Positions 25,473 through 33,661 of a DNA stretch of 64,000 bases are shown here, piece after piece. The first letter of the stretch is position 1. Each line of letters opens with the position of its first letter. Origin of the DNA: Beijerinckiaceae bacterium. GTDB lineage: Bacteria > Pseudomonadota > Alphaproteobacteria > Rhizobiales > Beijerinckiaceae. A program made the position numbers and the translations under genes. The stretch covers positions 62,001 through 126,000 of the forward strand of contig CANJNI010000006.1 in the NCBI GenBank assembly GCA_947475995.1, written 5' to 3'. The notes under the pieces were generated by a model. That model made no database searches, was not told the DNA's origin, and saw nothing but the letters and a program-made list of their open reading frames with translations.

Positions 25473-26519
25473 ATGACAGATCGTAAAGGACAAAACCGCC
25501 GTAAAGTTCTTCTGGGTGGCGCAAGCGTCGTGGGCGGCATTTGCATGCCGGCCATCGTCTCCGCCGTCGCGCAGACGAAATACAAGGTGAAGATCATCAA
25601 CACTGCGTCGAACACCGTCCAGACGATGCAGGAACTGGTGAAGCAACTCGGCTATCTGGACGAATTCGGCCTTGAAGTTGAAGCGTTGAACGTTTCCGAC
25701 GGCAGCAAGGTGATGGCCTCGCTGATCAGCGGCGAGGTGGACGCCGTGATGTTGTCCGGTTTCTCGCAAGTCGTGCCGGCCATCGAGAAGGGCGCGCGGC
25801 TCAAGATAATGGCCGGGGCTCTTCTGAAATCCAATTCAATGATCTACACCGCGAAGTCCGACGTGCATTCGGTGAAGGACCTGATGGGCAAGACCATCGG
25901 GACGGGCGCGGTCGGCTCCAGTCTCCATACGCTCGTGACAGCGCTTCTGCGCAAGAACGGCATTGAGGAAAGTCAGGTCAAGTTCCTCAACGTCGGCAGC
26001 GGAACCGACGTGTTCAAGGCCGTCGCGGCGGGCATCGTGGACGCGGGTCCGTCTCAGGTCGAGTTTCAGGATCAGGCCGCCAAGCTGAACATCAAGGCGC
26101 TTCCGGATGGGAAATTCTGGGAACAACTGCCTGAATATTCCGATCAGGGTTCGTTCACCGCAGACCGCACCATCGCGTCCAGACGCGACGCGATTGTTCG
26201 TCTGCTGGCGGCCTACGGGAAGATGTATCGCTTCGTATGCGCTCCTGGGTCTAAGGAGGCCTACATCAAGGCGCGTGTTGCGGCGCTTGGCGCCAAGGCA
26301 GACATTCCGGGCGGCGAGGCGCTCTGGCAGTTCATGCAGGATTTCCAGCCCTACGCGCTGAATCTCACGCTAACTGAAGCGCGCATTGCGGTGACGCAAA
26401 AGATCAATATCGAACAGGGCGTCCAGAAAACCAATCTGCCATACGACAGGGTTGTCGATGCTTCGCTGGCGCGTGACGCTGTCGCGATGCTCGGCGGTCC
26501 GGTCAACCATCCGGGCTGA
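25473..26519 (+). CDS. NMT1-like ABC substrate-binding protein, twin-arginine signal
   Basis: A protein of 348 residues. The N terminus 'QNRRKVLLGGASVVGGICMP' is a probable Tat signal with cleavage near 'SAVAQT'. It then shows 'VKIINTASNTVQTMQELVKQLGYLDEFGL', 'VKDLMGKTIGTGAVGSSLHTLVTALLRKNGI' and 'VVDASLARDAVAMLGG'. The ribosome site GGGGAGG precedes the ATG. It lies 30 bases after the flavin reductase and 14 bases before the SDR, within one long unit. No ATPase or permease of its own is present. Confidence 0.87.
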   Translation: MTDRKGQNRRKVLLGGASVVGGICMPAIVSAVAQTKYKVKIINTASNTVQTMQELVKQLGYLDEFGLEVEALNVSDGSKVMASLISGEVDAVMLSGFSQVVPAIEKGARLKIMAGALLKSNSMIYTAKSDVHSVKDLMGKTIGTGAVGSSLHTLVTALLRKNGIEESQVKFLNVGSGTDVFKAVAAGIVDAGPSQVEFQDQAAKLNIKALPDGKFWEQLPEYSDQGSFTADRTIASRRDAIVRLLAAYGKMYRFVCAPGSKEAYIKARVAALGAKADIPGGEALWQFMQDFQPYALNLTLTEARIAVTQKINIEQGVQKTNLPYDRVVDASLARDAVAMLGGPVNHPG

Positions 26520-26533
26520 AGGATCAAGCATTC

Positions 26534-27277
26534 ATGACCAATCGCGTTGCGCTGGTTACCGGCGGTTCCTACGGCATCGGCGCAGCAGCGGCGATCACTT
26601 TGGCGCGCGACGGCTGCGATGTGGCCGTCGCTGATCTTCGGCGTGAAACACTCGTCGATACGGTGAAGAGCATCGAGGCGCTTGGGCGTCGCGCTGTTGC
26701 GGTCGAACTGGATCTGCGCGAACAGGCCAGCATTGAAGCCGCAGTCGGTGCAGCGGTCATGGAACTCGGAACGATTGATGTTCTGGTGAATAATGCAGGC
26801 GTGCCGCAGCGCAAGGCTGCGCTCGACGTCACTCGCCAGGACTGGTCGCTGGTGATGGAGGTCAACCTCGCCGGTACATTCTTCATGTCGCAGGCGGCGG
26901 GTCGCTACTGGATCGAGTCACGCAAGGCCGGAGCCATCGTGAGCGTGGCTTCCACCCACGGAATTGTCGGCCTCGCCATGAGCACGACCTACGGCGTCTC
27001 CAAGGCTGGCGTCAGTCACATGACGCGGATGCTGGCGATCGAATGGGCGCAATACGGCATAAGGGTGAACGCGATTGCGCCTGCGTCTACCGAGACGCCG
27101 ACCCGGACCGGCCTCTCGGACCCGTCGAAGCGTGATCTTTTCCTCGCGCGCATTCCGCTCAACCGCTTCGGCTCCGTGCAGGATATGGCTGAGGCGATTG
27201 CATATCTTGCCGGCGAAAAAGCCGGCTTCGTGACCGGGCAGACGCTTGTCGTCGATGGCGGCCTCACGTCGCAGTAG
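26534..27277 (+). CDS. Short-chain dehydrogenase/reductase (classical SDR)
   Basis: A protein of 247 residues with the cofactor motif T9-G-G-S-Y-G-I-G16, 'VLVNNAGVP' near 84-91, catalytic S140, Y153 and K157 ('TTYGVSKAG'), and the C-terminal 'GFVTGQTLVVDGGLTSQ'. The Asp-rich segment after strand two ('VAVADLRRETL') favours NAD(H). It would oxidise or reduce a hydroxyl/carbonyl group of a pathway intermediate. It sits between the binding protein at 25473 and the racemase-fold enzyme at 27297, with gaps of under 20 bases. Confidence 0.92.
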   Translation: MTNRVALVTGGSYGIGAAAAITLARDGCDVAVADLRRETLVDTVKSIEALGRRAVAVELDLREQASIEAAVGAAVMELGTIDVLVNNAGVPQRKAALDVTRQDWSLVMEVNLAGTFFMSQAAGRYWIESRKAGAIVSVASTHGIVGLAMSTTYGVSKAGVSHMTRMLAIEWAQYGIRVNAIAPASTETPTRTGLSDPSKRDLFLARIPLNRFGSVQDMAEAIAYLAGEKAGFVTGQTLVVDGGLTSQ

Positions 27278-27296
27278 TCAATTCTGGAGCAATCGA

Positions 27297-28169
27297 ATGT
27301 CGGACCAGGCGGCGGCGCCGAAGAAATATCGCTTTCTTCTCATTCAGGCGTTCCGCCTGCCGGAAGACTCGCCCTATCTGCATCGCAAGCTGACGGGTCC
27401 GAAAGAAACGACCCTCATGAACTTCAACACCCTCGCGCCCATTCTGTCCGATGTGGATTGGGATGTGCATCCGGGCGCACTCACCACTTATGGCAACTGG
27501 CCTGTCGAGACGCGTGAGGAGTTCGCCTATTCGGCGGCGGCGCGTCTCCCGCTCGTGCGGGAGGCTTGCGAGAGCGGCAAATACAACGGGATCGTCCTGC
27601 TGGGCGGCGGCGAGCCGGGATTTCAGGAGTCGCGCGAAATCGGACGCCGCTACCGGATTCCGGTCACCTCCTGCGCATTCTCGCAGATGCATGTGGCGAC
27701 GATGCTGGGCAACAAGTTCAGTATCATCGACCTCTCCGAAAATCATAATATGTACTACTACAATCTTGTCGTTCAGCACCGTATGACAGATCGCTGCGCG
27801 TCGATCCGCTCTCTCAACTTTCCGCATGAGCGTCCCGGTTGCGACCCGGTGCGGCCATTGCATGTCGAGCGCGACAAGGCGCGGCGCGGCGAACGATCCG
27901 AGGCGGTGGAAGAGGCGGTGGCAGCTGCGGTCGCGGCCATAGAGGAGGACGGCGCCGAGGTGATCACGTTCGGATGCTCGGGCTCGTTCTGGCTTCAGCC
28001 CTTTGTTGAAAAGCGTCTGCACGAAATGGGGTGGGAAGTGCCGGTGCTGGAAGGCTATCGTTGCGCGATCACGCTCGCCAAGATGATGGTCGATCTCGGT
28101 GTCGACGCCAGTGGTCTGATGTTCCCGGGCGAACGCCCGAAGCAGTGGCGTCGCAAAAAGGTTTTTTGA
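27297..28169 (+). CDS. Asp/Glu racemase-fold enzyme with one catalytic-type cysteine (racemase/decarboxylase/isomerase family)
   Basis: A protein of 290 residues resembling the hydantoin racemase/arylmalonate decarboxylase/maleate isomerase superfamily. 'NGIVLLGGGEPGFQESREIGRRYRIPV' occupies the place of the first catalytic motif (normally CFGDPG), with no Cys there. The second motif 'VITFGCSGSFW' keeps its Cys (C227). Racemases need both cysteines, whereas arylmalonate decarboxylase has only the second. A decarboxylase or isomerase role is therefore more likely than racemisation; this is an inference from the motif alone. It is 19 bases after the SDR and ends the long unit beginning at 19942. 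Confidence 0.75.
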   Translation: MSDQAAAPKKYRFLLIQAFRLPEDSPYLHRKLTGPKETTLMNFNTLAPILSDVDWDVHPGALTTYGNWPVETREEFAYSAAARLPLVREACESGKYNGIVLLGGGEPGFQESREIGRRYRIPVTSCAFSQMHVATMLGNKFSIIDLSENHNMYYYNLVVQHRMTDRCASIRSLNFPHERPGCDPVRPLHVERDKARRGERSEAVEEAVAAAVAAIEEDGAEVITFGCSGSFWLQPFVEKRLHEMGWEVPVLEGYRCAITLAKMMVDLGVDASGLMFPGERPKQWRRKKVF

Positions 28170-28407
28170 GGAAGGCTGATAAGTGTTCTGCACGGTCCGC
28201 TGCGTCGGACTGCGTAATCTTCGCCCCCGCGATCGGATGAATGTTCAAAGTTGGTCTGCATCAATCAGTCTTGGCGGGAGTGCCGGAGTCGGCATGTTCG
28301 TCAGGATGCTTTGATCTTGCAATTTACGCGCAGGACTCCCTCAAAAAGCAGCTTGGAAAGGGATTGGTTTGTGCTAAGCTCATTCCACAATAGTGGGAGC
28401 GAAACTC

Positions 28408-29649
28408 ATGGACGCCGCCTCCGATCCAAGCCTCCGTCATCTTCGAGTTTTCGAGATGGTGTCGAGATTGCAGGGTGTCCGCAAGGCTGCAGACGCGGTC
28501 CACATGAGCCAGCCTGCCGTCACTCAGGCGATAACCAAACTTGAATCGCAGGTTGGTGCGACCCTTTTTGAGCGGCGCAGCAAGGGCACCTACCTCAGCC
28601 CCGAGGGAGAAATTTTCGTAGCGCGCATCCGGTTGATGTTCGCGCAGATCGAGGAGGCGCTCGGGGCCTTCGGGGTTGCTTCCACCAAGGTGCGTTCTCT
28701 GGCGATGGTGGCCGAGCGGATTACGCGCCCGCAGATCCGTGGTCTCTCGGCGATTGCCGATGGTCGTTCGTTTGCAGACGCTGCACGCAAGATCGGCATA
28801 TCCCAGGCTTCGCTCCACCGTGCTGCGCGTGAACTGGAACGCAATCTCGGCAAGCCGCTGTTTCACAATACAGCTTCCGGGGTCATTACCACGCGCGGCG
28901 GCGCGGAACTGGCGCGGCGTCTGTCGCTCGCCATGCGTGAAATCGAATGGGGCGTCGAGGAAATTCAGGCCGCGGCCGGGGTCCGCGGCGGTCAGTTGCG
29001 CATCGGGGCGCTGCCGCTCGCAGGAAGTTTTCTGCTGGCTCCGGTAATCAATGAAATCACCCGGATGTTTCCGGACGTACAGGTGCAGGTTCGCACAGGC
29101 GACGGCGCGTTGCTGGCCCGCAGTCTGCAACTCGGCGACATCGATTTCGTCGTCGGGATGGTGAGGGCGAGCGTCGATCCTGCCGAGATCGAGCAGGAGG
29201 AACTCGTTTCGTCACCCTATGTGGTCGTGGCCCGCCGGGGCCATCCGTTGACGCGAAAGAGCCGGCTGTCCCTGTCCGATCTCGAGCGCTACGAATGGAT
29301 TGCGCCGATGGCGGGCGCGGCGCGAAGGGCCGCTTTCGACGAGCTTTTCAATACGATGAAGCGCAAGCCTTCCGCCAATGTCGAAACCTATACGCTTTCG
29401 ACCATTCGGCTGCTGCTGGAGGATAGCGACCGTCTGGCTTTGCTCAGCCGTTTTGAATTCGAGTACGAGAAAGGCGCAGGCGTGCTGACAGCGCTTCCGA
29501 TCCTTCCGATTCAGAAAGAACATGCGGTGGGAGTTTCCCGGCGCGTGAAATGGACGCCGACCGCGTTGCATTTGACGTTTCTCGATCTGGTGCGTCGTCA
29601 TGCGGCGAAAATTGCCGCGCAGAACGCGCCCAAGCGCAAGGCGGCCTGA
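28408..29649 (+). CDS. LysR-type regulator with two tandem N-terminal HTH domains
   Basis: A protein of 413 residues built like the 18427-19665 product. HTH 1 is at residues 9-68 ('GVRKAADAVHMSQPAVTQAITKLE'), HTH 2 at about 107-168 ('SFADAARKIGISQASLHRAARELE', then 'LFHNTASGVITTRGGAELARR'), and the effector domain begins near residue 188 ('GGQLRIGALPLAGSF'). The C terminus is basic. The ATG at 28408 has GGGAG eight bases upstream; a GTG at 28393 is an alternative. The tautomerase gene follows after 25 bases on the same strand. Confidence 0.88.
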   Translation: MDAASDPSLRHLRVFEMVSRLQGVRKAADAVHMSQPAVTQAITKLESQVGATLFERRSKGTYLSPEGEIFVARIRLMFAQIEEALGAFGVASTKVRSLAMVAERITRPQIRGLSAIADGRSFADAARKIGISQASLHRAARELERNLGKPLFHNTASGVITTRGGAELARRLSLAMREIEWGVEEIQAAAGVRGGQLRIGALPLAGSFLLAPVINEITRMFPDVQVQVRTGDGALLARSLQLGDIDFVVGMVRASVDPAEIEQEELVSSPYVVVARRGHPLTRKSRLSLSDLERYEWIAPMAGAARRAAFDELFNTMKRKPSANVETYTLSTIRLLLEDSDRLALLSRFEFEYEKGAGVLTALPILPIQKEHAVGVSRRVKWTPTALHLTFLDLVRRHAAKIAAQNAPKRKAA

Positions 29650-29674
29650 CGGCGCCATCTCTGCAGGGGAAAAC

Positions 29675-29869
29675 ATGCCGGAAATCTTTGTTTACGCTGT
29701 CGAAGGCAAGAGCGTCGAACAGAAGCGCAGGCTCGTGCGGGCCATCACGGACGCCATGGTGAAGGAATTCGGGGCGCGGGAGCAGGCCGTGATGGTGCAG
29801 ATCATCGAGTCGCCCAAGCACAACAAGGCCAAGGGCGGGGTCCTGTTCTCCGACGCGCCGCCGCCCTGA
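29675..29869 (+). CDS. 4-oxalocrotonate tautomerase family protein
   Basis: A protein of 64 residues that starts Met-Pro, giving the N-terminal catalytic Pro1 after Met removal. The helix 'EQKRRLVRAITDAMVKEFGA' and the following strand match the beta-alpha-beta fold of 4-oxalocrotonate tautomerases. Small tautomerases interconvert enol and keto forms of ring-cleavage products, as required before LigJ-type hydration. It lies directly downstream of the tandem-HTH regulator, with an AGGGGAAA ribosome site. Confidence 0.88.
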   Translation: MPEIFVYAVEGKSVEQKRRLVRAITDAMVKEFGAREQAVMVQIIESPKHNKAKGGVLFSDAPPP

Positions 29870-30027
29870 CGCCCAAAAATGATCGACGGGGACCAGGTTC
29901 CTATAGGACCGTGACTTCGGGGAGCTGCACAATGCTGCCTTGGGTCGCGCGTCCAGTTCCGGATTTACCGTCGGCTGACGACCGGACGCGCGATGCTGCA
30001 AATTGTGAAACGTCCAGGTCAGGAAAC

Positions 30028-30885
30028 ATGAACGAACCCGTTATCGACATTCATCCCCATATCGTGTCGCATGATACGGACCGTTATCCGATCACACCCA
30101 TCGGGGGTACGCGGTCGGACTGGTCGAAGGAGCGGTCGGTTACTTTCGGTGAACTCGTCTCCGCCATGGACGACGCCAACGTGATCAAGGCTGCGATCGT
30201 TCATTCGTCTACCACCTACGGATTCAACAACGATCTCGTCGCCGACGTACTGGAAGGCCAGAAGAGCCGTTTCACCGGCGTTTTTTCCGTGAACATCACC
30301 CAGCCTGACGCGCCGGAAAGAATTCGCCATTGGCATTCGCGCGGCATGACCGGGATGCGCATCTACGTGCGCGGCACCACCATCAAGGAAGCATGGCTGG
30401 CGATTGACGATCCTGCTTTCGCGCCTTCGTGGAAGACCGTTGCTGACCTTGGCATGTCCATGTGCGTCAACGTGCTGGCCAAGCCGGTCGGAATCCAGCA
30501 GATCCGCAATTGCCTCGAAGCCTATCCGTCGGTGCCTTTGATCGTCGATCATCTCGGTCGCCCGCCGATCGAGGATGGTCCTCCCTATGAACTGGCCAAG
30601 CCGTGGTTCGAATTGGCGAAGTACAAAAATCTGTACCTCAAGCTGACACCATCCGGCCTCGAGGCGGTCCATCAGGGCAAGGCCGACAAGAAGAGCTACA
30701 TTTCCAAACTGGTCGAGGTTTTCGGCGCTGACCATATCGCGTGGGGATCGAACTTCCCCTCCAGCCCGGGCAGTTTGCGGGATATTGTCGCCGAGGCGCA
30801 CACGGATCTCGCGCACCTGAAGACGGAAGATCGCGACTGGATTTTCCGTAAGACAGCCCAGAAGCTTTATCCCTCGCTCGCGTAA
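30028..30885 (+). CDS. Amidohydrolase-2 family (ACMSD/LigI-like) enzyme, variant metal site
   Basis: A protein of 285 residues and clear paralogue of the 20961 product; both have 'WSKERxVT' near residue 35. Metal-site motifs are HxH in 'VIDIHPHIVS', 'LIVDHLGRPP' and 'HIAWGSNFPSSPGS', where Asn replaces the usual Asp of GSDxP. It has no signal peptide. A GGAAAC ribosome site precedes the ATG. It is preceded by the tautomerase and followed by a binding protein and a Pht5-like protein, repeating the gene company found around 20961. Confidence 0.83.
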   Translation: MNEPVIDIHPHIVSHDTDRYPITPIGGTRSDWSKERSVTFGELVSAMDDANVIKAAIVHSSTTYGFNNDLVADVLEGQKSRFTGVFSVNITQPDAPERIRHWHSRGMTGMRIYVRGTTIKEAWLAIDDPAFAPSWKTVADLGMSMCVNVLAKPVGIQQIRNCLEAYPSVPLIVDHLGRPPIEDGPPYELAKPWFELAKYKNLYLKLTPSGLEAVHQGKADKKSYISKLVEVFGADHIAWGSNFPSSPGSLRDIVAEAHTDLAHLKTEDRDWIFRKTAQKLYPSLA

Positions 30886-31069
30886 ACTGGCCGGGACCGT
30901 CATCCTGATTGGCCAATAATGCGCAGGGAGTGAGCTGGCCCGAGGCCGCGGAGTCCTGCTTCATTCGCGAATTACTTATTGCGACCGCAGCCGATTTTAT
31001 TGGCTGCGCGGCAGGACAGGGGCGACCTTCGGGAGCTTGACAAATAGCGTTACATTCCGGGAGCGAACG

Positions 31070-32092
31070 ATGAGTGAAGGTTTTCGCGCGGGCGTCCATC
31101 GCCGGGCATTTCTGGGCCTTGCCGGCGCGGTGACGGCGCAGACGGTGTTTCCGCGCTTCGCCTTTGCGGCGGACCCCATAGGGGTTCGGGTCGTGACCAA
31201 TGGCGGAGTTGAAAATGCCACCATCCAGAGCGTTCTCAGCCAGCAGAAGTTTCTGGATTCAGTTGGAGTCGCGCAGACGCTCGTCAATGTGAACACTCCG
31301 GTTGCGACGCTGGAAGCTCTCGTCGACAATCGCGCAGAGATCTGTGTCGTTTCCGGTTTCAACGGCTTGCTGCCCGCCATCGAAAAGGGCGCACCCGTGA
31401 AGGTCGTAGGCGCTGCTGCACAGACTCCGGCGCTTGCGGTCTATTCGTCGAACAAGGACGTCAGGAAAGCTGCCGATCTGGTCGGCAAGACGGTGGGAAT
31501 AGGTCCTAACAATGGACTTCTGCATGTTGTGGCGCTTGCGCTTCTTAAGGCGAAGGGAGTCGACGCGGCCGGCGTGAAGTTCGTCAACATCGGCAGCAAC
31601 GCCGAAGTGTATCAGGCAGTGAAGGCCGGCAAGGTCGACGCGGGTCCGTCGGATGTCTCGAATGCGGCGGACGCGGAGAAATCGGGCCTCAGCATGTTGA
31701 GCGACGGCAAGCTGTGGGTCGAGCTGCCGAATTACCCGTACCAACTTGCCTATGCATCCGACAAGGCCATCAAGGATAACCGCGACGGTCTGGTCCGCGC
31801 GCTCGCCGCCTACGGCAAGGTGTTTCGCTTCATCTCCGCAGCGGATTCGCGCGCGGCCTATGAAGAAGCCCGGAAGGCAGCCAACAATGGCGTGGCCGCC
31901 CCGGCGGCGCTCGACGCCTGGAATTACGTTCAGGCCAACAAGCCTTACGCAGGCACGCCGGAGACGAGCCGCGAGCGGCTCGACTATCTCCAGCAATTGC
32001 ACGTTTCGCTCGGGTTGCAGAAGGAAGTGCTGCCGCTCGAAAGGATTGCCGATCTGTCGCTGGCGCGCGACGCCGTGCGGTTGATGGGCTGA
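31070..32092 (+). CDS. NMT1-like ABC substrate-binding protein, twin-arginine signal
   Basis: A protein of 340 residues with 'VHRRAFLGLAGAVTAQTVFP' as probable Tat signal (cleavage near 'FAFAAD'). Family motifs are 'IGVRVVTNGGVENATIQSVLSQQKFLDSVGV', 'AADLVGKTVGIGPNNGLLHVVALALLKAKGV' and the end 'IADLSLARDAVRLMG'. The 'VGIGPNNGLLH' segment is closest to the signal-less copy at 2215 ('IGVGPRHYLLH'), suggesting that these two form a sub-branch. Start choice: CGGGAGCGA lies just upstream of 31070. It is followed 25 bases later by a Pht5-like gene. Confidence 0.87.
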   Translation: MSEGFRAGVHRRAFLGLAGAVTAQTVFPRFAFAADPIGVRVVTNGGVENATIQSVLSQQKFLDSVGVAQTLVNVNTPVATLEALVDNRAEICVVSGFNGLLPAIEKGAPVKVVGAAAQTPALAVYSSNKDVRKAADLVGKTVGIGPNNGLLHVVALALLKAKGVDAAGVKFVNIGSNAEVYQAVKAGKVDAGPSDVSNAADAEKSGLSMLSDGKLWVELPNYPYQLAYASDKAIKDNRDGLVRALAAYGKVFRFISAADSRAAYEEARKAANNGVAAPAALDAWNYVQANKPYAGTPETSRERLDYLQQLHVSLGLQKEVLPLERIADLSLARDAVRLMG

Positions 32093-32117
32093 CCTTTCCC
32101 CATTCAGGAGAAGAACC

Positions 32118-33017
32118 ATGGATTTTCCTTCCAGCGGTCCGGTGACCCTGCGAACCAACCTGTCTGAATATCCGGTGACGTCGGCCATTCGCAGCGGCGT
32201 CGTGTCGTCGCCAATCGTCAGGATGGACTTCTGTGGTCCGCCCGTCGCGCATGATGGGTTCAAGGCCATGGTGCGCGAAAACAAGTACGATTGCGGCGAG
32301 CTCGCCATCGTGACCTATCTGCAGGCGCGTGTGTACAACAAGCCCTACGTGCTGCTGCCTACGCCGATCTCCGGTCGTTTCCAGCATCATGTCATCGGCT
32401 ACAATGTCGATTTCGGAGACGTGAAGCCCAAGGATATCGAGGGCCACAAGGTCGGCGTGCGCACCTATGCGCAGACGACGTGCCTTTGGGCGCGCGGCAT
32501 TCTGCAGCACGAATTCGGTGTCGATCTCGACAAGGTCACCTGGATGACCATCGATGAAGGCCATCTGGCCGAATATGCAGATCCGCCGAACTGCGAGCGC
32601 CTGCCGAAAGGCTCGAAGCTCGACGAGATGATGATGAAGGGCGAGCTGAAGGCGGCCATTCTGGGCGCCTATCTGCCGGATGATCCGCGCGTACGGTCGC
32701 TGGTTCCGAACCCGCAGGAAGCCGCCAAGGAATGGCATGCACGGATGGGGCTGATCCCGATCAACCACATGTTCGCCATTCACCGGGATCTGTCGAAGCA
32801 GCGTCCCGACGTCGTCAAGGAAATTTTCCGCATGATCGTTGAAGGTCGCAAGCATGCGCCCGAAAAGGCGGTGGCGACCATTCCGCCGATCGGGCTTGAG
32901 GCGAACCGCAAGGGTCTGGAACTGGCGATCGACTGGGCCTATGAACAGAAGATCATTCCGCGCCGGCTAAGCGTCGACGAATTGTTCGACGATGTCACGG
33001 CCTCGCTGACGGCCTGA
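32118..33017 (+). CDS. Pht5-like protein (more divergent), no signal peptide
   Basis: A protein of 299 residues with the Pht5-family layout: 'LRTNLSEYPVTSAIRSG', 'FKAMVRENKYDCGELAIVTYLQARVYNKPYVLLPTPI', 'KDIEGHKVGVRTYAQTTCLWARGIL' and 'IPRRLSVDELFDDV'. It is the shortest and most divergent of the three paralogues and lacks the 'YPMHGTIVVKD' motif shared by the others, having 'IPINHMFAIHRDL' instead. It has no export signal. AGGAGAAG precedes the ATG. It closes a unit with the amidohydrolase (30028) and binding protein (31070). It may be a decarboxylase or a cytoplasmic binding protein. Confidence 0.75.
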   Translation: MDFPSSGPVTLRTNLSEYPVTSAIRSGVVSSPIVRMDFCGPPVAHDGFKAMVRENKYDCGELAIVTYLQARVYNKPYVLLPTPISGRFQHHVIGYNVDFGDVKPKDIEGHKVGVRTYAQTTCLWARGILQHEFGVDLDKVTWMTIDEGHLAEYADPPNCERLPKGSKLDEMMMKGELKAAILGAYLPDDPRVRSLVPNPQEAAKEWHARMGLIPINHMFAIHRDLSKQRPDVVKEIFRMIVEGRKHAPEKAVATIPPIGLEANRKGLELAIDWAYEQKIIPRRLSVDELFDDVTASLTA

Positions 33018-33042
33018 ACTGCAGCGACCACAGGCGCAAAGG

Positions 33043-33066
33043 ACGGACGGGCGCCAGCCTGTCCGT
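33043..33066 (+). terminator. Hairpin terminator after the 32118 gene
   Basis: A nine-base-pair stem with one G-T pair (33043-33051 with 33058-33066, six-base loop), extendable by the flanking GCAAA/TTTGC, followed by a broken T tract. It marks the right end of the catabolic region. Confidence 0.55.
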
Positions 33067-33146
33067 TTGCGTTTGGGCCTGCAGCGTGCCCGGGGGCTGA
33101 TTATCGACTAGAGTTGCCAGGTTTCTGTGATTCGAAAGCGAACGAC

Positions 33147-33548
33147 ATGAAAATCCTGTCTGGCATCTTGCTCGGAGCATCATTGATCATGGCTGCATCA
33201 GGCGCATCCTCGGCCGAACTGAAAATGGTCGACACAAAGGTCGGAACCGGCGCTGAAGCCGTGGCGGGCAAGAATATCGCCGTTCATTATGACGGTTACC
33301 TCAGCGACGGCGGCAAGAAGGGCCGCAAGTTCGACAGTTCGCGCGATCGCGGTCAGCCTTTCACGTTTGACCTGGGGGCAGGGCGCGTCATTCAGGGCTG
33401 GGAGCAAGGCTTCAAGGGAATGAAGGTAGGCGGGACGCGCACGCTCGTCATTCCGCCCGAGCTTGGCTATGGAGCGCGCGGCGCGGGCGGCGTCATTCCT
33501 CCCAATGCGGAGCTCATATTCGACGTCGAACTGCTGGGCGTTCGCTGA
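33147..33548 (+). CDS. FKBP-type peptidyl-prolyl cis-trans isomerase, exported
   Basis: A protein of 133 residues with a Sec signal ('MKILSGILLGASLIMAASG', cleavage near 'SSAEL') and one FKBP domain. 'IAVHYDGYLSDGGKKGRKFDSS', 'FTFDLGAGRVIQGWEQGFKGMKVGG', 'IPPELGYGARGAGGVIPPNAELIFDVELL' cover the known active-site residues (Tyr, Phe, Asp, Val-Ile, Trp, Tyr, Phe). It accelerates proline isomerisation during periplasmic folding. It appears monocistronic, upstream of the histidine kinase. Confidence 0.93.
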   Translation: MKILSGILLGASLIMAASGASSAELKMVDTKVGTGAEAVAGKNIAVHYDGYLSDGGKKGRKFDSSRDRGQPFTFDLGAGRVIQGWEQGFKGMKVGGTRTLVIPPELGYGARGAGGVIPPNAELIFDVELLGVR

Positions 33549-33661
33549 AGCAGGACGTTCAAGACAAGCCTGGCCGCGCAGTCGCGAACTGCTGCGGCTA
33601 TGCTTGTTTGCCGGAACAACGCCGTCTAGTGTCGGGCCTCGCTGCCTGACCGGGACGTCTG

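Noticed and set aside
31037..31056. TTGACA upstream of the binding-protein gene at 31070, considered as a -35 box.
   Set aside because: No -10-like hexamer lies 16-18 bases downstream; that position is already the ribosome site.
1..33000. Repeated similarity among binding-protein genes, considered as DNA repeats.
   Set aside because: The similarity is at protein level with diverged DNA; no long identical stretches were noticed, so they are old paralogues and not recent duplications.
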